From contig CALMED010000007.1 of NCBI GenBank assembly GCA_937862815.1, forward strand, positions 142,769 through 206,768: a DNA stretch of 64,000 nucleotides. The letters are read 5' to 3'. The first letter of the stretch is position 1. Every line of letters starts with the position of its first letter. The position numbers and the translations under genes were made by a program. The notes beneath the pieces are model-generated. The model had not been told where the DNA came from, ran no database searches, and saw nothing but the letters and a program-made list of their open reading frames with translations. The DNA comes from an uncultured Chitinophagaceae bacterium. GTDB taxonomy: Bacteria; Bacteroidota; Bacteroidia; Chitinophagales; Chitinophagaceae. Below, in pieces: positions 8,155 to 18,088 of this stretch.

Positions 8155-9267
8155 ATGAGCGAACAAAAACAACTCTTCAAGGTCACCATCGACAACATCA
8201 CCGTCGAAGTGGAGCCGGGCACCACCATCCTGCAGGCTGCCCGTAAAGTGGGCGGCGAAGTGGCTCCCCCGGCCATGTGTTACTATACCACCCTCAAAGA
8301 CAGCGGCGGGAAATGCCGCACCTGCCTGGTGGAAGTGGCGGCCGGATCGGCGGCCGACCCGCGGCCCATGCCCAAACTGGTGGCCAGCTGCCGCACCAAC
8401 GTAATGGACGGCATGGTGGTGAAGAACATCACCAGCGAACGCGTACTCGATGCCCGCAAAGGCGTGGTGGAGTTCCTGCTGATCAACCACCCGCTCGACT
8501 GTCCCATCTGCGACCAGGCCGGCGAGTGTCACCTCCAGGACCTCAGCTACGAACACGGCGCCGGAGCGGGCCGTTACGAGTTTAAACGCCGCACCTTTGA
8601 AAAGCACGAACTGGGCGACTACATCCAGCTGCACATGACCCGCTGCATCCTCTGTTACCGCTGCGTGTACGTGGCCGACCAGGTGAGCACTGAGCGTAAA
8701 CACGGTATTCTCATGCGGGGCGATCATGCGGAAATCGCCACCCTCATAGAGCAAAACCTCAACAACGATTTCATCGGGAACGTGATTGATGTATGCCCGG
8801 TAGGCGCCCTTACCGATAAAACCTTCCGATTCAAGAACAGGGTGTGGTTCACCAAGCCCGTGGATGCACATTGCAACTGCGACACCTGCAGCGGCGAAGT
8901 GCAGCTGTGGATGCGGGGCGATGAAGTGCTTCGGGTAACGGCCCGTAAAGACGAATGGGGCGAAGTGAAGCAAAGCAGTAAGGGTACGCCGGGCTGGATC
9001 TGCAACAAATGCCGTTTTGAACGCAAGAAAGCCAGCGACTGGGTGATTGAAGGTCCCAGCCAGGTCAACCGTCACTCCGTTATTTCACAGGGCCACTACA
9101 CCGGGCTGAAGAAACCCAACGAAACCGTGGCAAAGGTGATGGGCGGACGCGATCCCAAACTCCTGATGAACATCAAAGACGTGAGCGAAGTCAACCAGGT
9201 GGAACTGAGTGCCATCAACGGTCCGGCCACCTCACAGGTTTTTAAACAAATCAAGAAAGATAATTAA
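8155..9267 (+). CDS. nuoG: NADH-quinone oxidoreductase subunit G, short form
   Basis: 370 residues, against about 700-900 in proteobacteria; the molybdopterin-type domain is absent, which is usual in Bacteroidota. Order: N-terminal 2Fe-2S domain (Cys in AMCYY, KCRTC and ASCRT), His-Cys 4Fe-4S motif HPLDCPICDQAGEC, a further cluster region RCILCYRCVY...DVCPVGAL, then CNCDTC and WICNKC. The frame is open from GTG 8134, but ATG 8155 gives the family N-terminus; everything upstream is the right inverted repeat of the inserted element. Its TAA overlaps the nuoH ATG. Confidence 0.93.
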   Translation: MSEQKQLFKVTIDNITVEVEPGTTILQAARKVGGEVAPPAMCYYTTLKDSGGKCRTCLVEVAAGSAADPRPMPKLVASCRTNVMDGMVVKNITSERVLDARKGVVEFLLINHPLDCPICDQAGECHLQDLSYEHGAGAGRYEFKRRTFEKHELGDYIQLHMTRCILCYRCVYVADQVSTERKHGILMRGDHAEIATLIEQNLNNDFIGNVIDVCPVGALTDKTFRFKNRVWFTKPVDAHCNCDTCSGEVQLWMRGDEVLRVTARKDEWGEVKQSSKGTPGWICNKCRFERKKASDWVIEGPSQVNRHSVISQGHYTGLKKPNETVAKVMGGRDPKLLMNIKDVSEVNQVELSAINGPATSQVFKQIKKDN

Positions 9268-10319
9268 TGGACATCACTTTGTTATCCGTAGACTGGTTCC
9301 TGGTGCTGGAGAAATTTATCTTCATCGCATTCATCATCACCGTTTCACTGCTGGTGGCCATGTACACCACGTATGCCGAGCGCAAAGTAGCCGCCGTGAT
9401 CCAGGATCGCCGCGGTCCCAACCGGGCCGGCCCCTTTGGCCTGCTGCAGCCGGTGGCCGACGGAATGAAACTGTTTTTCAAGGAAGAACTCATCCCCAAC
9501 GCTTCGAATAAAATCCTTTTCATTCTGGGACCTTCCCTGGCCATGATCACCGCCATGCTCACCGGTGCCGTTATTCCCTGGGGCGACAAGGTGGAACTCT
9601 TTGGCCGCACCATTGATCTGCAGATTGCCGACATCAACATCGGTGTATTGTACGTGTTTGGCGTGGTGAGCCTGGGTGTGTACGGCATCATGATCGGCGC
9701 CTGGGCCAGTAACAACAAGTATTCCCTCATGGGTGGTCTGCGGGCTGCTTCACAGATCATATCGTACGAACTGGCCATGGGGCTGTCGCTCATTGCCCTG
9801 TTGATGGTAACCGGTACGCTCAGCATCCGCGAGATGGTGGACCAGCAGATCACCGGCGCCTGGAACATCGTGTACCAGCCGCTGGGCTTTTTCATCTTCC
9901 TGGTGTGCGCCTTCGCCGAGTGTAACCGCACCCCGTTTGACCTGCCCGAAGCCGAAAACGAACTGATTGGCGGTTACCACGCCGAATACTCCAGCATGAA
10001 GCTGGGCTTCTACCTGTTTGCCGAGTACATCAATATGTTCATCAGCAGCGCGTTGATGGCCAGCCTGTATTTTGGGGGTTATGACATCCCCTTTGTGAAC
10101 GAGCAGGCCTGGGGCCTCTCCGCCAACGTACTGGCCATCATCGGCGCCGGGGTGCTCATGGCCAAAATCGTGTTCTTCCTTTTCCTGTTCATGTGGGTAC
10201 GGTGGACCATTCCCCGTTTCCGCTACGATCAGCTCATGAACCTGGGCTGGAAGAGCCTGATACCGCTGGCACTGGTTAACATGCTGATCACAGGAGCGGT
10301 TATCCTGTTTTTGAAGTAA
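9267..10319 (+). CDS. nuoH: NADH-quinone oxidoreductase subunit H
   Basis: 350 residues, about eight membrane helices; connects the peripheral and membrane arms and lines the quinone tunnel. Signatures: RRGPNRAGPFGLLQP after the first helix and AECNRTPFDLPEAENEL with the conserved acidic loop. Start codon overlaps the nuoG stop by one base. Followed by a small hairpin and a promoter-like box before nuoI. Confidence 0.96.
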   Translation: MDITLLSVDWFLVLEKFIFIAFIITVSLLVAMYTTYAERKVAAVIQDRRGPNRAGPFGLLQPVADGMKLFFKEELIPNASNKILFILGPSLAMITAMLTGAVIPWGDKVELFGRTIDLQIADINIGVLYVFGVVSLGVYGIMIGAWASNNKYSLMGGLRAASQIISYELAMGLSLIALLMVTGTLSIREMVDQQITGAWNIVYQPLGFFIFLVCAFAECNRTPFDLPEAENELIGGYHAEYSSMKLGFYLFAEYINMFISSALMASLYFGGYDIPFVNEQAWGLSANVLAIIGAGVLMAKIVFFLFLFMWVRWTIPRFRYDQLMNLGWKSLIPLALVNMLITGAVILFLK

Positions 10320-10325
10320 CGGATT

Positions 10326-10342
10326 GCGGAGCTGTTCTCCGC
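10326..10342 (+). other. Hairpin between nuoH and nuoI
   Basis: GCGGAG pairs perfectly with CTCCGC around a 5-nt loop, 6 bp after the nuoH stop and without a T-run. Possible RNA processing or pausing site inside the operon, just upstream of a promoter-like box. Confidence 0.45.
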
Positions 10343-10351
10343 ACAGATAAA

Positions 10352-10359
10352 TATATTTG
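10352..10359 (+). promoter_or_regulatory. Internal promoter -7 box before nuoI
   Basis: TATATTTG matches TAnnTTTG exactly, 21 bp before the nuoI ATG. It could give separate transcription of nuoI-N. The -33 element is unclear (a TTG at 10324-10326 is somewhat too far). Confidence 0.5.
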
Positions 10360-10380
10360 CACACTTTTTAAAAACGACGC

Positions 10381-10950
10381 ATGCAACTCACCAACCGGGC
10401 AAAAGCCGTAGACCGCCGTCCACTCAACTTCATGGAGCGGATTTACATGCCGGCCATTCTGAAGGGGATGGGCATCACGTTCAGTCATATTTTTAAGAAG
10501 AAGGTCACCATCAATTATCCCGAAGAAACACGGCCTTTCAGCCCCGTGTTCCGGGGACTTCACATCCTGAACCGCGATGCCGAAGGGCGGGAAAACTGCA
10601 CGGCCTGCGGGCTCTGTGCGGTCGCCTGTCCGGCCGAGGCCATCACCATGGAAGCTGCCGAACGGCTGCCGGGCGAAGAACACCTGTACCGGGAAGAAAA
10701 ATACGCTGCGAAGTATGAAATCAACATGCTGCGCTGCATCTTCTGCGGCCTCTGTGAGGAAGCCTGTCCCAAAGACGCGATTTACCTCACCGAAACGTTT
10801 GCTCCGGCCAATTACAGCCGCCAGAGTTTTATCTACGGCAAAGACAACCTGGTGATCCCGCATCCGCAGCAGGATCCCGAAGGGTTCGCCAAATCAAAGG
10901 GCCTGGTGGAGGAACGGAAAGCGCAAGCCAAACAACAACCGACTGTATAA
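10381..10950 (+). CDS. nuoI: NADH-quinone oxidoreductase subunit I
   Basis: 189 residues with two 4Fe-4S ferredoxin motifs, NCTACGLCAVACPAEAI and RCIFCGLCEEACPKDAI, holding clusters N6a and N6b that pass electrons from NuoG to NuoB. The N-terminal region is amphipathic and membrane-facing as in the family. Its stop is 1 bp before the nuoJ ATG. Confidence 0.96.
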   Translation: MQLTNRAKAVDRRPLNFMERIYMPAILKGMGITFSHIFKKKVTINYPEETRPFSPVFRGLHILNRDAEGRENCTACGLCAVACPAEAITMEAAERLPGEEHLYREEKYAAKYEINMLRCIFCGLCEEACPKDAIYLTETFAPANYSRQSFIYGKDNLVIPHPQQDPEGFAKSKGLVEERKAQAKQQPTV

Positions 10951-10951
10951 C

Positions 10952-11473
10952 ATGACTATCAGCGAAATTTTATTCTGGTTTCTGAGCGCATTGGCGCTGG
11001 GTAGTGCACTGATGATGGTGTTCAGCCGCAATCCCGTGTACAGCGTGCTCTGGCTCATTGTCGTCTTCTTTGCCATCAGCGGACATTACATCCTGCTCAA
11101 CGCCCAGTTCCTGGCAGTGGTAAACATCATCGTGTACGCAGGCGCCATTATGGTGTTGTTCCTCTTTGTGATTATGCTCATGAACCTGAACGCCGACAAT
11201 GAGCCGCAGAAAAACCGGTGGCTGAAATTTGCCGGCGCCATCGCCGGCGGCAGCTTGTTGCTGATCCTGGTGGCGGCCCTGCGCCAGAGTGAAACGCTGC
11301 TGGACCAGAAAACGGTGGACACCGGCGCGTCTGGTCTCATTCATAACCTGGGTAAAGTGCTGTATACCGATTATGTGCTGCCTTTTGAAATAAGCAGCAT
11401 TCTGTTCCTCAGTGCCATGGTGGGAGCAGTGGTGATCGGGAAAAAAGAAGCCGAACAGCCGAACCAATTGTAA
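10952..11473 (+). CDS. nuoJ: NADH-quinone oxidoreductase subunit J
   Basis: 173 residues, about five membrane helices, part of the proton-translocating arm. Typical N-terminal segment with MMVFSRNPVYSVLWLIVVF and the conserved VVNIIVYAGAIMVLFLFVIML helix. It abuts nuoI with one base between and precedes nuoK by 30 bp. Confidence 0.95.
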   Translation: MTISEILFWFLSALALGSALMMVFSRNPVYSVLWLIVVFFAISGHYILLNAQFLAVVNIIVYAGAIMVLFLFVIMLMNLNADNEPQKNRWLKFAGAIAGGSLLLILVAALRQSETLLDQKTVDTGASGLIHNLGKVLYTDYVLPFEISSILFLSAMVGAVVIGKKEAEQPNQL

Positions 11474-11503
11474 ACGATTAAACACTCCCGCGGGAGTTTT
11501 ACT

Positions 11504-11842
11504 ATGCCTATTAACTATTACGTCATACTTGCAGTAGCCCTGTTCAGCATCGGGGTGGCGGGCGTTTTAACCCGCCGCAATGCCATCATCATCTTCATGT
11601 GCGTGGAACTGATGCTCAACGCGGTGAACCTGTTGCTGGTAGCCTTCAGCAAGATGCATTATGCCAACGCGGTGCAGGCCAACCCCACCGATATTATCAC
11701 CGGTGTGGAAGCCCAGTTGTTTGTATTCTTCATCATGGTGGTGGCCGCGGCCGAAGTGAGCGTGGGGCTGGCCATCATAGTAATGATGTATCGCAATATT
11801 CATAGTGTGGATATCAACTTTTTGAACCGATTAAAACACTGA
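11504..11842 (+). CDS. nuoK: NADH-quinone oxidoreductase subunit K
   Basis: 112 residues, three membrane helices. The two conserved buried glutamates are in [13 protein letters not shown] and [13 protein letters not shown]. Member of the Mrp-related proton-channel subunits. Normal length. Confidence 0.96.
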   Translation: MPINYYVILAVALFSIGVAGVLTRRNAIIIFMCVELMLNAVNLLLVAFSKMHYANAVQANPTDIITGVEAQLFVFFIMVVAAAEVSVGLAIIVMMYRNIHSVDINFLNRLKH

Positions 11843-11878
11843 GACCACCCCTGGTGATCCCGGTACAGCTTGAATCTT

Positions 11879-13768
11879 ATGAGTAAATTGGTATACCTGG
11901 TTCCGTTGTTTCCCCTGGTGGGCTTCCTCATCAACGGGCTCGGAAGAAAACAGTTGGGCAAGTCGCTCACCGCCCTCATCGGCAGCGGAGCGGTGCTGGC
12001 CTCTTTTGTGGTGAGTTGGCTCATCTTCAACGAAACAAGGGCCGAAAGCAGTCCCGTTATTGTGACGTTGTTTGATTTTATCAAAACAGCCACGGTGGAC
12101 ATTCCTTTTGCCTTCCAGGTGGACCGGTTGTCGGCGCTCTTCCTGCTGGTGATTACGGGCGTAGGTTTTCTCATCCACGTGTATTCGGCTTCCTACATGC
12201 ACGAAGAAAGCAACGAGCACTATGCCCGCTACTTCTCCTATCTGAACCTCTTCGTGTTCAGCATGCTTCTCCTGGTGCTGGGTGCTAATTATCTCATCCT
12301 TTTTATAGGCTGGGAAGGTGTGGGACTCTGTTCCTACCTGCTTATTGGCTATTGGTTTAAGAACCATGAATACGGCAACGCGGCCCGCAAGGCCTTTGTG
12401 ATGAACCGGATTGGCGACCTCGGCTTCCTGCTGGGCCTTTTCTTCATTCTGCAGCAGTTCGGCTCCCTTACCTTCACCACGGTGTTTCCGCAGGCAGGCA
12501 GCGCCGGCACCGGTATGCTTACCCTCATCACCCTGCTGCTGTTCATCGGCGCCACCGGTAAGAGCGCCCAGATACCGCTCTACACCTGGTTACCCGACGC
12601 GATGGCCGGTCCCACACCCGTTTCGGCCCTCATCCACGCCGCCACCATGGTAACCGCGGGTATTTACATGATTGCCCGCAGCAACATCCTCTATACCCTG
12701 GCTCCCGCCTCGCAAACCGTTGTGGCCATCACCGGCCTGGCAACAGCCCTGCTGGCAGCCACGATTGCACTCAAACAAAACGACATCAAAAAAGTACTGG
12801 CCTATTCAACGGTAAGCCAGCTGGGTTATATGTTCCTGGGCCTGGGCGTAGGCGCTTTTACCGGTGCCGTTTTTCACGTGATCACCCATGCTTTCTTCAA
12901 AGCCCTGCTGTTCCTGGGCGCCGGCTCGGTCATTCATGCCCTGCACCACGAGCAGGACATCCGGCGCATGGGCGGCCTCGGGGGTAAAATGCCGGTGACC
13001 CACTGGACCTTCCTCGCCGGCTGCATTGCCATCGCCGGCATCCCGCCTTTCAGCGGCTTCTTCTCCAAGGATGAAATTCTCATGCACGCCTTCGCCGCCC
13101 ATCCGCTGTATTATGTGCTGGGCCTCGTTGGTGCGTTGCTGACAGCTTTCTACATGTTCCGCCTCTATGCCATGACCTTCCGCGGTTCGTTCCGCGGTAC
13201 GCAGGAGCAGGCGCAGCACCTGCACGAAAGTCCGCGAGCCATGACGTTACCCCTCGTGGTGCTGGCTGTGCTGGCGGTAGTGGCCGGCTTTGCGGGCATC
13301 CCCGCCCTGTTTGCAGCCGATGCACACTGGCTGCAGAACTACCTGGCACCGGTATTTGCCGAATCAGCCACTTATGCCACGGCTCACGACGTGGCCCACT
13401 CCACCGAGTGGATCCTGCTGGCCGTAAGCGTGGCGCTTATCCTGGCCGTGGTGGCCTATGCCTGGAATCGCTTCAGCAAGCAGCCCGAAACGGGCGAAGC
13501 TTCCGGTTTTGGCCGTTTGCTGGCGCAAAAGTGGTATGTAGATGAACTGTACGATACCATTATCACGAAGCCCCTCAACGGATTTGCCCGCTTCAGCAAC
13601 CGCTTTGTGGAAAAAAGCGGCATTGACGGGGTGGTGAACGGTGTAGGTAAAACCGTGCTCTGGGGCGGCCGCCAGCTGCGCCTGCTGCAGAGCGGTCAGG
13701 TAGGCAGTTACGTATTGTGGATGGTACTGGGGCTGTTGCTGTTCCTGGTGCTGAGTATTTCCTTTTAA
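11879..13768 (+). CDS. nuoL: NADH-quinone oxidoreductase subunit L
   Basis: 629 residues, about 15-16 membrane helices; the distal antiporter-like proton pump with the long lateral helix. Signatures: FIGWEGVGLCSYLLIGYW, LPDAMAGPTPVSALIHAATM and a late YVDELYDTIITKPL segment typical of NuoL C-termini. The frame is open from TTG 11870; ATG 11879 was chosen as the standard start. Confidence 0.95.
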   Translation: MSKLVYLVPLFPLVGFLINGLGRKQLGKSLTALIGSGAVLASFVVSWLIFNETRAESSPVIVTLFDFIKTATVDIPFAFQVDRLSALFLLVITGVGFLIHVYSASYMHEESNEHYARYFSYLNLFVFSMLLLVLGANYLILFIGWEGVGLCSYLLIGYWFKNHEYGNAARKAFVMNRIGDLGFLLGLFFILQQFGSLTFTTVFPQAGSAGTGMLTLITLLLFIGATGKSAQIPLYTWLPDAMAGPTPVSALIHAATMVTAGIYMIARSNILYTLAPASQTVVAITGLATALLAATIALKQNDIKKVLAYSTVSQLGYMFLGLGVGAFTGAVFHVITHAFFKALLFLGAGSVIHALHHEQDIRRMGGLGGKMPVTHWTFLAGCIAIAGIPPFSGFFSKDEILMHAFAAHPLYYVLGLVGALLTAFYMFRLYAMTFRGSFRGTQEQAQHLHESPRAMTLPLVVLAVLAVVAGFAGIPALFAADAHWLQNYLAPVFAESATYATAHDVAHSTEWILLAVSVALILAVVAYAWNRFSKQPETGEASGFGRLLAQKWYVDELYDTIITKPLNGFARFSNRFVEKSGIDGVVNGVGKTVLWGGRQLRLLQSGQVGSYVLWMVLGLLLFLVLSISF

Positions 13769-13789
13769 TCATCTTTAGATAACCCTCGT

Positions 13790-15229
13790 ATGGTAGCACT
13801 CCTGTTGATCCTGATTCCCCTGGCCGGTGGCCTGCTCGGCTTTCTGCTGCGGGACGAAAAGACGGCGAAGATGTCGGCCCTTCTGTTTTCCCTGGCAGCG
13901 CTTGGTGTGATGGTGTGGGGACTGGCCGGCGCCAACGCGGCCGGCGGTAACCAATGGGTGGCCGACTGGTTGCCGCAGCTGGGCTCCCGCTTTGCCCTGC
14001 AGATGGACGGCGCATCCGCCGTTTTGTGCCTGCTTACGGTGCTGGCTTATCCCCTGATCCTGCTGGGCACCTGGAACAACCACCCCGCTTCACCCGCTAA
14101 CTACTTCGCATTGCTGCTGCTGGCACAGGCGGGCATCCTGGGTGTGTTCCTCGCCGCCGATGGCCTCCTGTTTTATTTCTTTTGGGAACTGGCCCTTATA
14201 CCGGTCTATTTCCTCTGTTCCCGCTGGGGAGGGGAGAAGCGGATTGCCGCCACGTTCAAGTTTTTTATTTACACGTTCCTTGGTTCGCTGTTGCTGCTGG
14301 TAGGATTGCTCTACCTCTATTACCGCAACCCCGAAGGCTCCTTCGCCCTTGAGTCGCTGTACCGCGTGCAACTCTCAACTGCCGAGCAGGGCTGGATGTT
14401 CTGGCTGTTCTTCGTTGCCTTTGCCATTAAAATGCCGGTGTTTCCCTTCCACACCTGGCAGCCCGATACGTACGAGCAGGCACCTGCCGGAGTAACCATG
14501 GTGCTCAGCGCCCTCATGGTGAAAATGGGATTGTTTGCGGTGATCCGCTGGCTGATCCCGCTTTTCCCGGAAGCAACGGCCCAGTTCGACAATGTAGTGA
14601 TTGGTCTCAGTGTGGTGGGCATGATCTATGCAAGTCTCCTCGCCATGCAGCAGGACGATATTAAACGCCTGATTGCCTATTCTTCGATAGCCCACATCGG
14701 GCTGATGAGCGCCGCGCTCTTTGCCAACAATGAAAGCGCCCTGCAGGGTGCGCTCATCCAGTTCTTCAGCCACGGTGTAAACGTGCTGGGCATGTGGATA
14801 GTGGTGGATCTGATTGAGCAACGCATGGGCACCCGCAACATGCGGGAACTGGGCGGACTGGCCCAGCAGGCGCCCGGACTGGCGATTTTACTGGTGATCG
14901 TGGCCCTGGCCAACGTGGCCCTTCCGCTCACCAACGCCTTCATTGGGGAATTCCTGATGTTCAACGGACTGTTCCAGTTTAATGTGTGGTATGCCGCGGT
15001 TGCCGGGTTGAGCATCATCCTGAGTGCTGTGTATACACTGCGCATGATCCAGAAAGTATTTTTCGGCGAGGTTAACGAACGTACGGCAAAGATGCCTGCC
15101 ATCCGCTGGTACGAACAACTGAGCCTGGTGGTGATTGTGGGCGCTGTTTTCGTTTTGGGTGTATACCCGGCGCCGGTATTTGCGCTGGTGGGCGATACCG
15201 TAACCATGCTGCTGGCTGTATTCAACTGA
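13790..15229 (+). CDS. nuoM: NADH-quinone oxidoreductase subunit M
   Basis: 479 residues, about 14 membrane helices, antiporter-like proton pump between NuoL and NuoN. Signatures: FYFFWELALIPVYFL with the key Glu, FHTWQPDTYEQAPAGVTMVL, and the broken-helix lysine region QQDDIKRLIAYSSIAHIG. It follows nuoL by 21 bp. Confidence 0.95.
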   Translation: MVALLLILIPLAGGLLGFLLRDEKTAKMSALLFSLAALGVMVWGLAGANAAGGNQWVADWLPQLGSRFALQMDGASAVLCLLTVLAYPLILLGTWNNHPASPANYFALLLLAQAGILGVFLAADGLLFYFFWELALIPVYFLCSRWGGEKRIAATFKFFIYTFLGSLLLLVGLLYLYYRNPEGSFALESLYRVQLSTAEQGWMFWLFFVAFAIKMPVFPFHTWQPDTYEQAPAGVTMVLSALMVKMGLFAVIRWLIPLFPEATAQFDNVVIGLSVVGMIYASLLAMQQDDIKRLIAYSSIAHIGLMSAALFANNESALQGALIQFFSHGVNVLGMWIVVDLIEQRMGTRNMRELGGLAQQAPGLAILLVIVALANVALPLTNAFIGEFLMFNGLFQFNVWYAAVAGLSIILSAVYTLRMIQKVFFGEVNERTAKMPAIRWYEQLSLVVIVGAVFVLGVYPAPVFALVGDTVTMLLAVFN

Positions 15230-15304
15230 TGCCGGCAGAAAACAACGAACTGATCGGAGCATCCGGCGCAACAACCGGTTGCTGAAACTTAAAGACAATA
15301 CAAC

Positions 15305-16687
15305 ATGAACCTGATTTTTCTTTCGGCTGTTTGGGGCATTGTGATGATGTTCAGCGGCGCTTTTCATGCCCGTAAAGCAACAGCCCCGCTGCTGGCGGTT
15401 GCCGGTGCTGTGCTGCTGCTGGTCGCCAACCTGCTCGACATGAACGGTTTCCGGTTGTTCGATACTGATTTTGCCGGTATGATGGATTACAGCCGCTTTG
15501 GCTATATTTTCCTTACGCTGGTTACCGGTTCCCTGCTCCTGTTCTTCCTGCTCAGCGGCCGGGCCATCAGCCAGGTAGGCAATCACCCTTACGAATATTT
15601 CACGCTCATTTTCTTCATCATGGCCGGGGTGGGACTGGTATCCTTCTTCAACAACCTGCTCATCCTGTTCCTGGGCATTGAAATCATCTCCATACCGCTT
15701 TACATTCTAACGGGCAGCGATAAACGAAACCTCAAGAGCAACGAAGCGGCCCTGAAGTATTTCCTGATGGGTTCTTTTTCAACGGGTATTCTCCTGCTGG
15801 GAATTGCCTTCCTGTACGGCGGCAGCGGTTCGTTCATGGTGGCCAACCTGCAGCTGAACAGCTCCGATCAACTCTTCCTTTTTCACCAGATCGGGTTGGT
15901 GCTGGTGCTGGCCGGACTGGCATTTAAAGTGTCGGCTGCCCCGTTTCATTTCTGGACGCCCGATGTGTACGACGGTGCTCCCACGGTATTTACTTCTTTC
16001 ATGGCTACCATTGTGAAGCTGGCTGCCATGGTGGCCTTTGTCAATCTGTTCCTGCATGCATTTGAACGGGATACCGCTCTCTGGCGCCCCACGCTGGCCA
16101 TCGTAACGGCCCTTACTTTATTGATTGGCAACATTACAGCTGTTTACCAACAGAGCGTAAAGCGCATGCTGGCTTATTCCAGCATTGCCCAGGCCGGCTT
16201 CATGCTCTTTGCGGTTTTTGCCATTAACGACATGGCGGTACAGGGCATGCTGCTGTATACGGTGGCGTATTGCCTGGCCACCATCGGCATCTTTGCCGTA
16301 CTCATTCATATGAAGGATTATACGTTCGAGGGCTTCAACGGACTGGCTGCCCGCCAGCCCCTGGTGGCTTTTGCCCTGGTGGTTTTCCTGCTGTCGTTGG
16401 CCGGCATTCCGCTCACGGCCGGCTTCTTTGCCAAATATTTCATGCTGGCGGCGGCCGTTAAAACCGGCACTTACCTCTGGCTGGTGATCTTTGCGGTGGT
16501 AATGGCGGCAGTAAGCGTGTATTATTATTTCCGCATCATCCAGGCCATGTATTTCCGCGAGGGTACCGGTGAAACCCTGCCCCTGCCGGGTGGCTTTAAA
16601 GCGGTATTACTATTCTGCGCCGGACTGATCATCCTGCTGGGTGTTTTTCCCCACCAGTTGCTGCTCGACTGGCTGAATGTACGCTGA
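15305..16687 (+). CDS. nuoN: NADH-quinone oxidoreductase subunit N
   Basis: 460 residues, about 14 membrane helices, the third antiporter-like pump. Signatures: FHFWTPDVYDGAPTVFTSFM and VKRMLAYSSIAQAGFML. Last subunit gene of the operon; an ABC-type permease follows 56 bp after its stop on the same strand. Confidence 0.95.
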   Translation: MNLIFLSAVWGIVMMFSGAFHARKATAPLLAVAGAVLLLVANLLDMNGFRLFDTDFAGMMDYSRFGYIFLTLVTGSLLLFFLLSGRAISQVGNHPYEYFTLIFFIMAGVGLVSFFNNLLILFLGIEIISIPLYILTGSDKRNLKSNEAALKYFLMGSFSTGILLLGIAFLYGGSGSFMVANLQLNSSDQLFLFHQIGLVLVLAGLAFKVSAAPFHFWTPDVYDGAPTVFTSFMATIVKLAAMVAFVNLFLHAFERDTALWRPTLAIVTALTLLIGNITAVYQQSVKRMLAYSSIAQAGFMLFAVFAINDMAVQGMLLYTVAYCLATIGIFAVLIHMKDYTFEGFNGLAARQPLVAFALVVFLLSLAGIPLTAGFFAKYFMLAAAVKTGTYLWLVIFAVVMAAVSVYYYFRIIQAMYFREGTGETLPLPGGFKAVLLFCAGLIILLGVFPHQLLLDWLNVR

Positions 16688-16743
16688 TCAACAGCTTCCG
16701 GATGGTTTATCCGGCCGGGTTGCTTACTTTCGGGGTACCATCT

Positions 16744-18021
16744 ATGACACTTCCGGATATTTTATCCCTCGCCTGGCGTACGGTACGTTCCAACCGGCTC
16801 CGCACCGGTATCACGGTTTCCATCATTGCTTTTGGCATCATGGCGCTTATTGGCATCATTACGGCCATCGAAGCCATGAACCAGAGCCTGTATGAAAATT
16901 TCTCCATCCTGGGGGCCAACTCGTTCAGCATCCGCTTCCGGGAGCGCAACATCCGGTTTGGCGGACCACCCCGCAGTGATCTCACACGGGAGCGCCGTGG
17001 CTCCAGCCGCCAACGGGCTTCCACGCTGGGCCGCATCATCACCTGGGAAGAAGCGAAACGGTTTAAAGACCAATTCGCCTATCCGGCCACGGTGAGTGTG
17101 TCTAAATTTGCCACCGGAAACGCAACGGTTTTTTTCAATGAACAGAAGACCAATCCCAATGTGCGGATGATTGGCGGAGATGAGAATTACCTGCTCAACA
17201 GCGGCTACCTGCTGAAGGCCGGTCGTAATTTTTCCGTCACCGACCTGCAAAGCGGACGCAACGTGGTGATCATCGGCAGCGACCTGGTGGACAAGCTCTT
17301 CCGCGGCAAGCACGACCAGGCCATCGGCAAATTGATCCGCATCGGGGCGGGTCGCTACCGCATCATCGGCACCATGCAGCCCCGGGGGGCGAGTTCCTTC
17401 CTGGCGCTGGACAACATTGCTATAACCAGCACCAACAACGTGCGGCGGGTGTTCAGCAGCGAGGGAAGTTATAACATCACCATACGGGCAGAGGATTTCC
17501 AGCACATGGATGCAGCTGTGGGGGAGGCCACCGGCCTGTTCCGGCAGGTGCGGAAGTTGCATTTCCAGGATGCCGATAATTTTTACATCGACCGCAGCGA
17601 TACACTGGTGGAAACACTCAAGAACACCCTGCGGTATGTGCGGTACGCGGCCATGGTCATCGGCATCATCACCCTGCTGGGTGCCGCTATTGGTCTTACC
17701 AACATCATGCTGGTGGCGGTGAGCGAACGTACCCGTGAAATCGGTTTGTCCAAATCAGTGGGCGCCAAGCCGGCCACCATCCGTTCGCAGTTTCTGTGGG
17801 AAAGTGTACTCATCAGTCTGCTGGGTGCCGGTTTTGGTATCGTGCTGGGCATTTTGGTGGGCAACCTGTTTTCGATGTACCTCAAAACCGGCTTTGTGGT
17901 ACCGTGGATATGGGTGCTGATAGGGGTGTTTATTTGTTTTGCCACCGGGCTGGTGGCCGGATTGTATCCGGCCGTCAAGGCCTCCCGCCTCGATCCCATT
18001 GATGCCCTGCGCTATGAGTAA
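16744..18021 (+). CDS. MacB/FtsX-type ABC transporter permease
   Basis: 425 residues. One N-terminal membrane helix, a periplasmic MacB-type domain of about 240 residues, then three C-terminal helices with an FtsX domain (SERTREIGLSKSVGAKP, the EIG-x-x-K-GA signature). Such permeases pair with a MacB/LolD-like ATPase and move lipoproteins or small molecules, or do mechanical work on the envelope. No ATPase gene is adjacent. ATG 16744 fits the family N-terminus; ATG 16702 would add 14 atypical residues. It may be read through from nuoN; a terminator follows. Confidence 0.88.
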   Translation: MTLPDILSLAWRTVRSNRLRTGITVSIIAFGIMALIGIITAIEAMNQSLYENFSILGANSFSIRFRERNIRFGGPPRSDLTRERRGSSRQRASTLGRIITWEEAKRFKDQFAYPATVSVSKFATGNATVFFNEQKTNPNVRMIGGDENYLLNSGYLLKAGRNFSVTDLQSGRNVVIIGSDLVDKLFRGKHDQAIGKLIRIGAGRYRIIGTMQPRGASSFLALDNIAITSTNNVRRVFSSEGSYNITIRAEDFQHMDAAVGEATGLFRQVRKLHFQDADNFYIDRSDTLVETLKNTLRYVRYAAMVIGIITLLGAAIGLTNIMLVAVSERTREIGLSKSVGAKPATIRSQFLWESVLISLLGAGFGIVLGILVGNLFSMYLKTGFVVPWIWVLIGVFICFATGLVAGLYPAVKASRLDPIDALRYE

Positions 18022-18041
18022 ATGAAACATGCTGCAATAAA

Positions 18042-18069
18042 AAATGCCACACCCAGCGGTGTGGCATTT
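18042..18069. terminator. Bidirectional terminator
   Basis: AAATGCCACACC (18042-18053) and GGTGTGGCATTT (18058-18069) form a perfect 12-bp stem flanked by A-rich and T-rich sequence. It ends the nuo/permease unit and the convergent metalloprotease gene. Confidence 0.88.
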
Positions 18070-18088
18070 ATGTTATAGTGCCGGAGAT

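Noticed and set aside
16702..16743. Upstream ATG for the ABC permease
   Set aside because: Adds 14 residues that do not resemble the family N-terminus; ATG 16744 starts at the conserved cytoplasmic segment.
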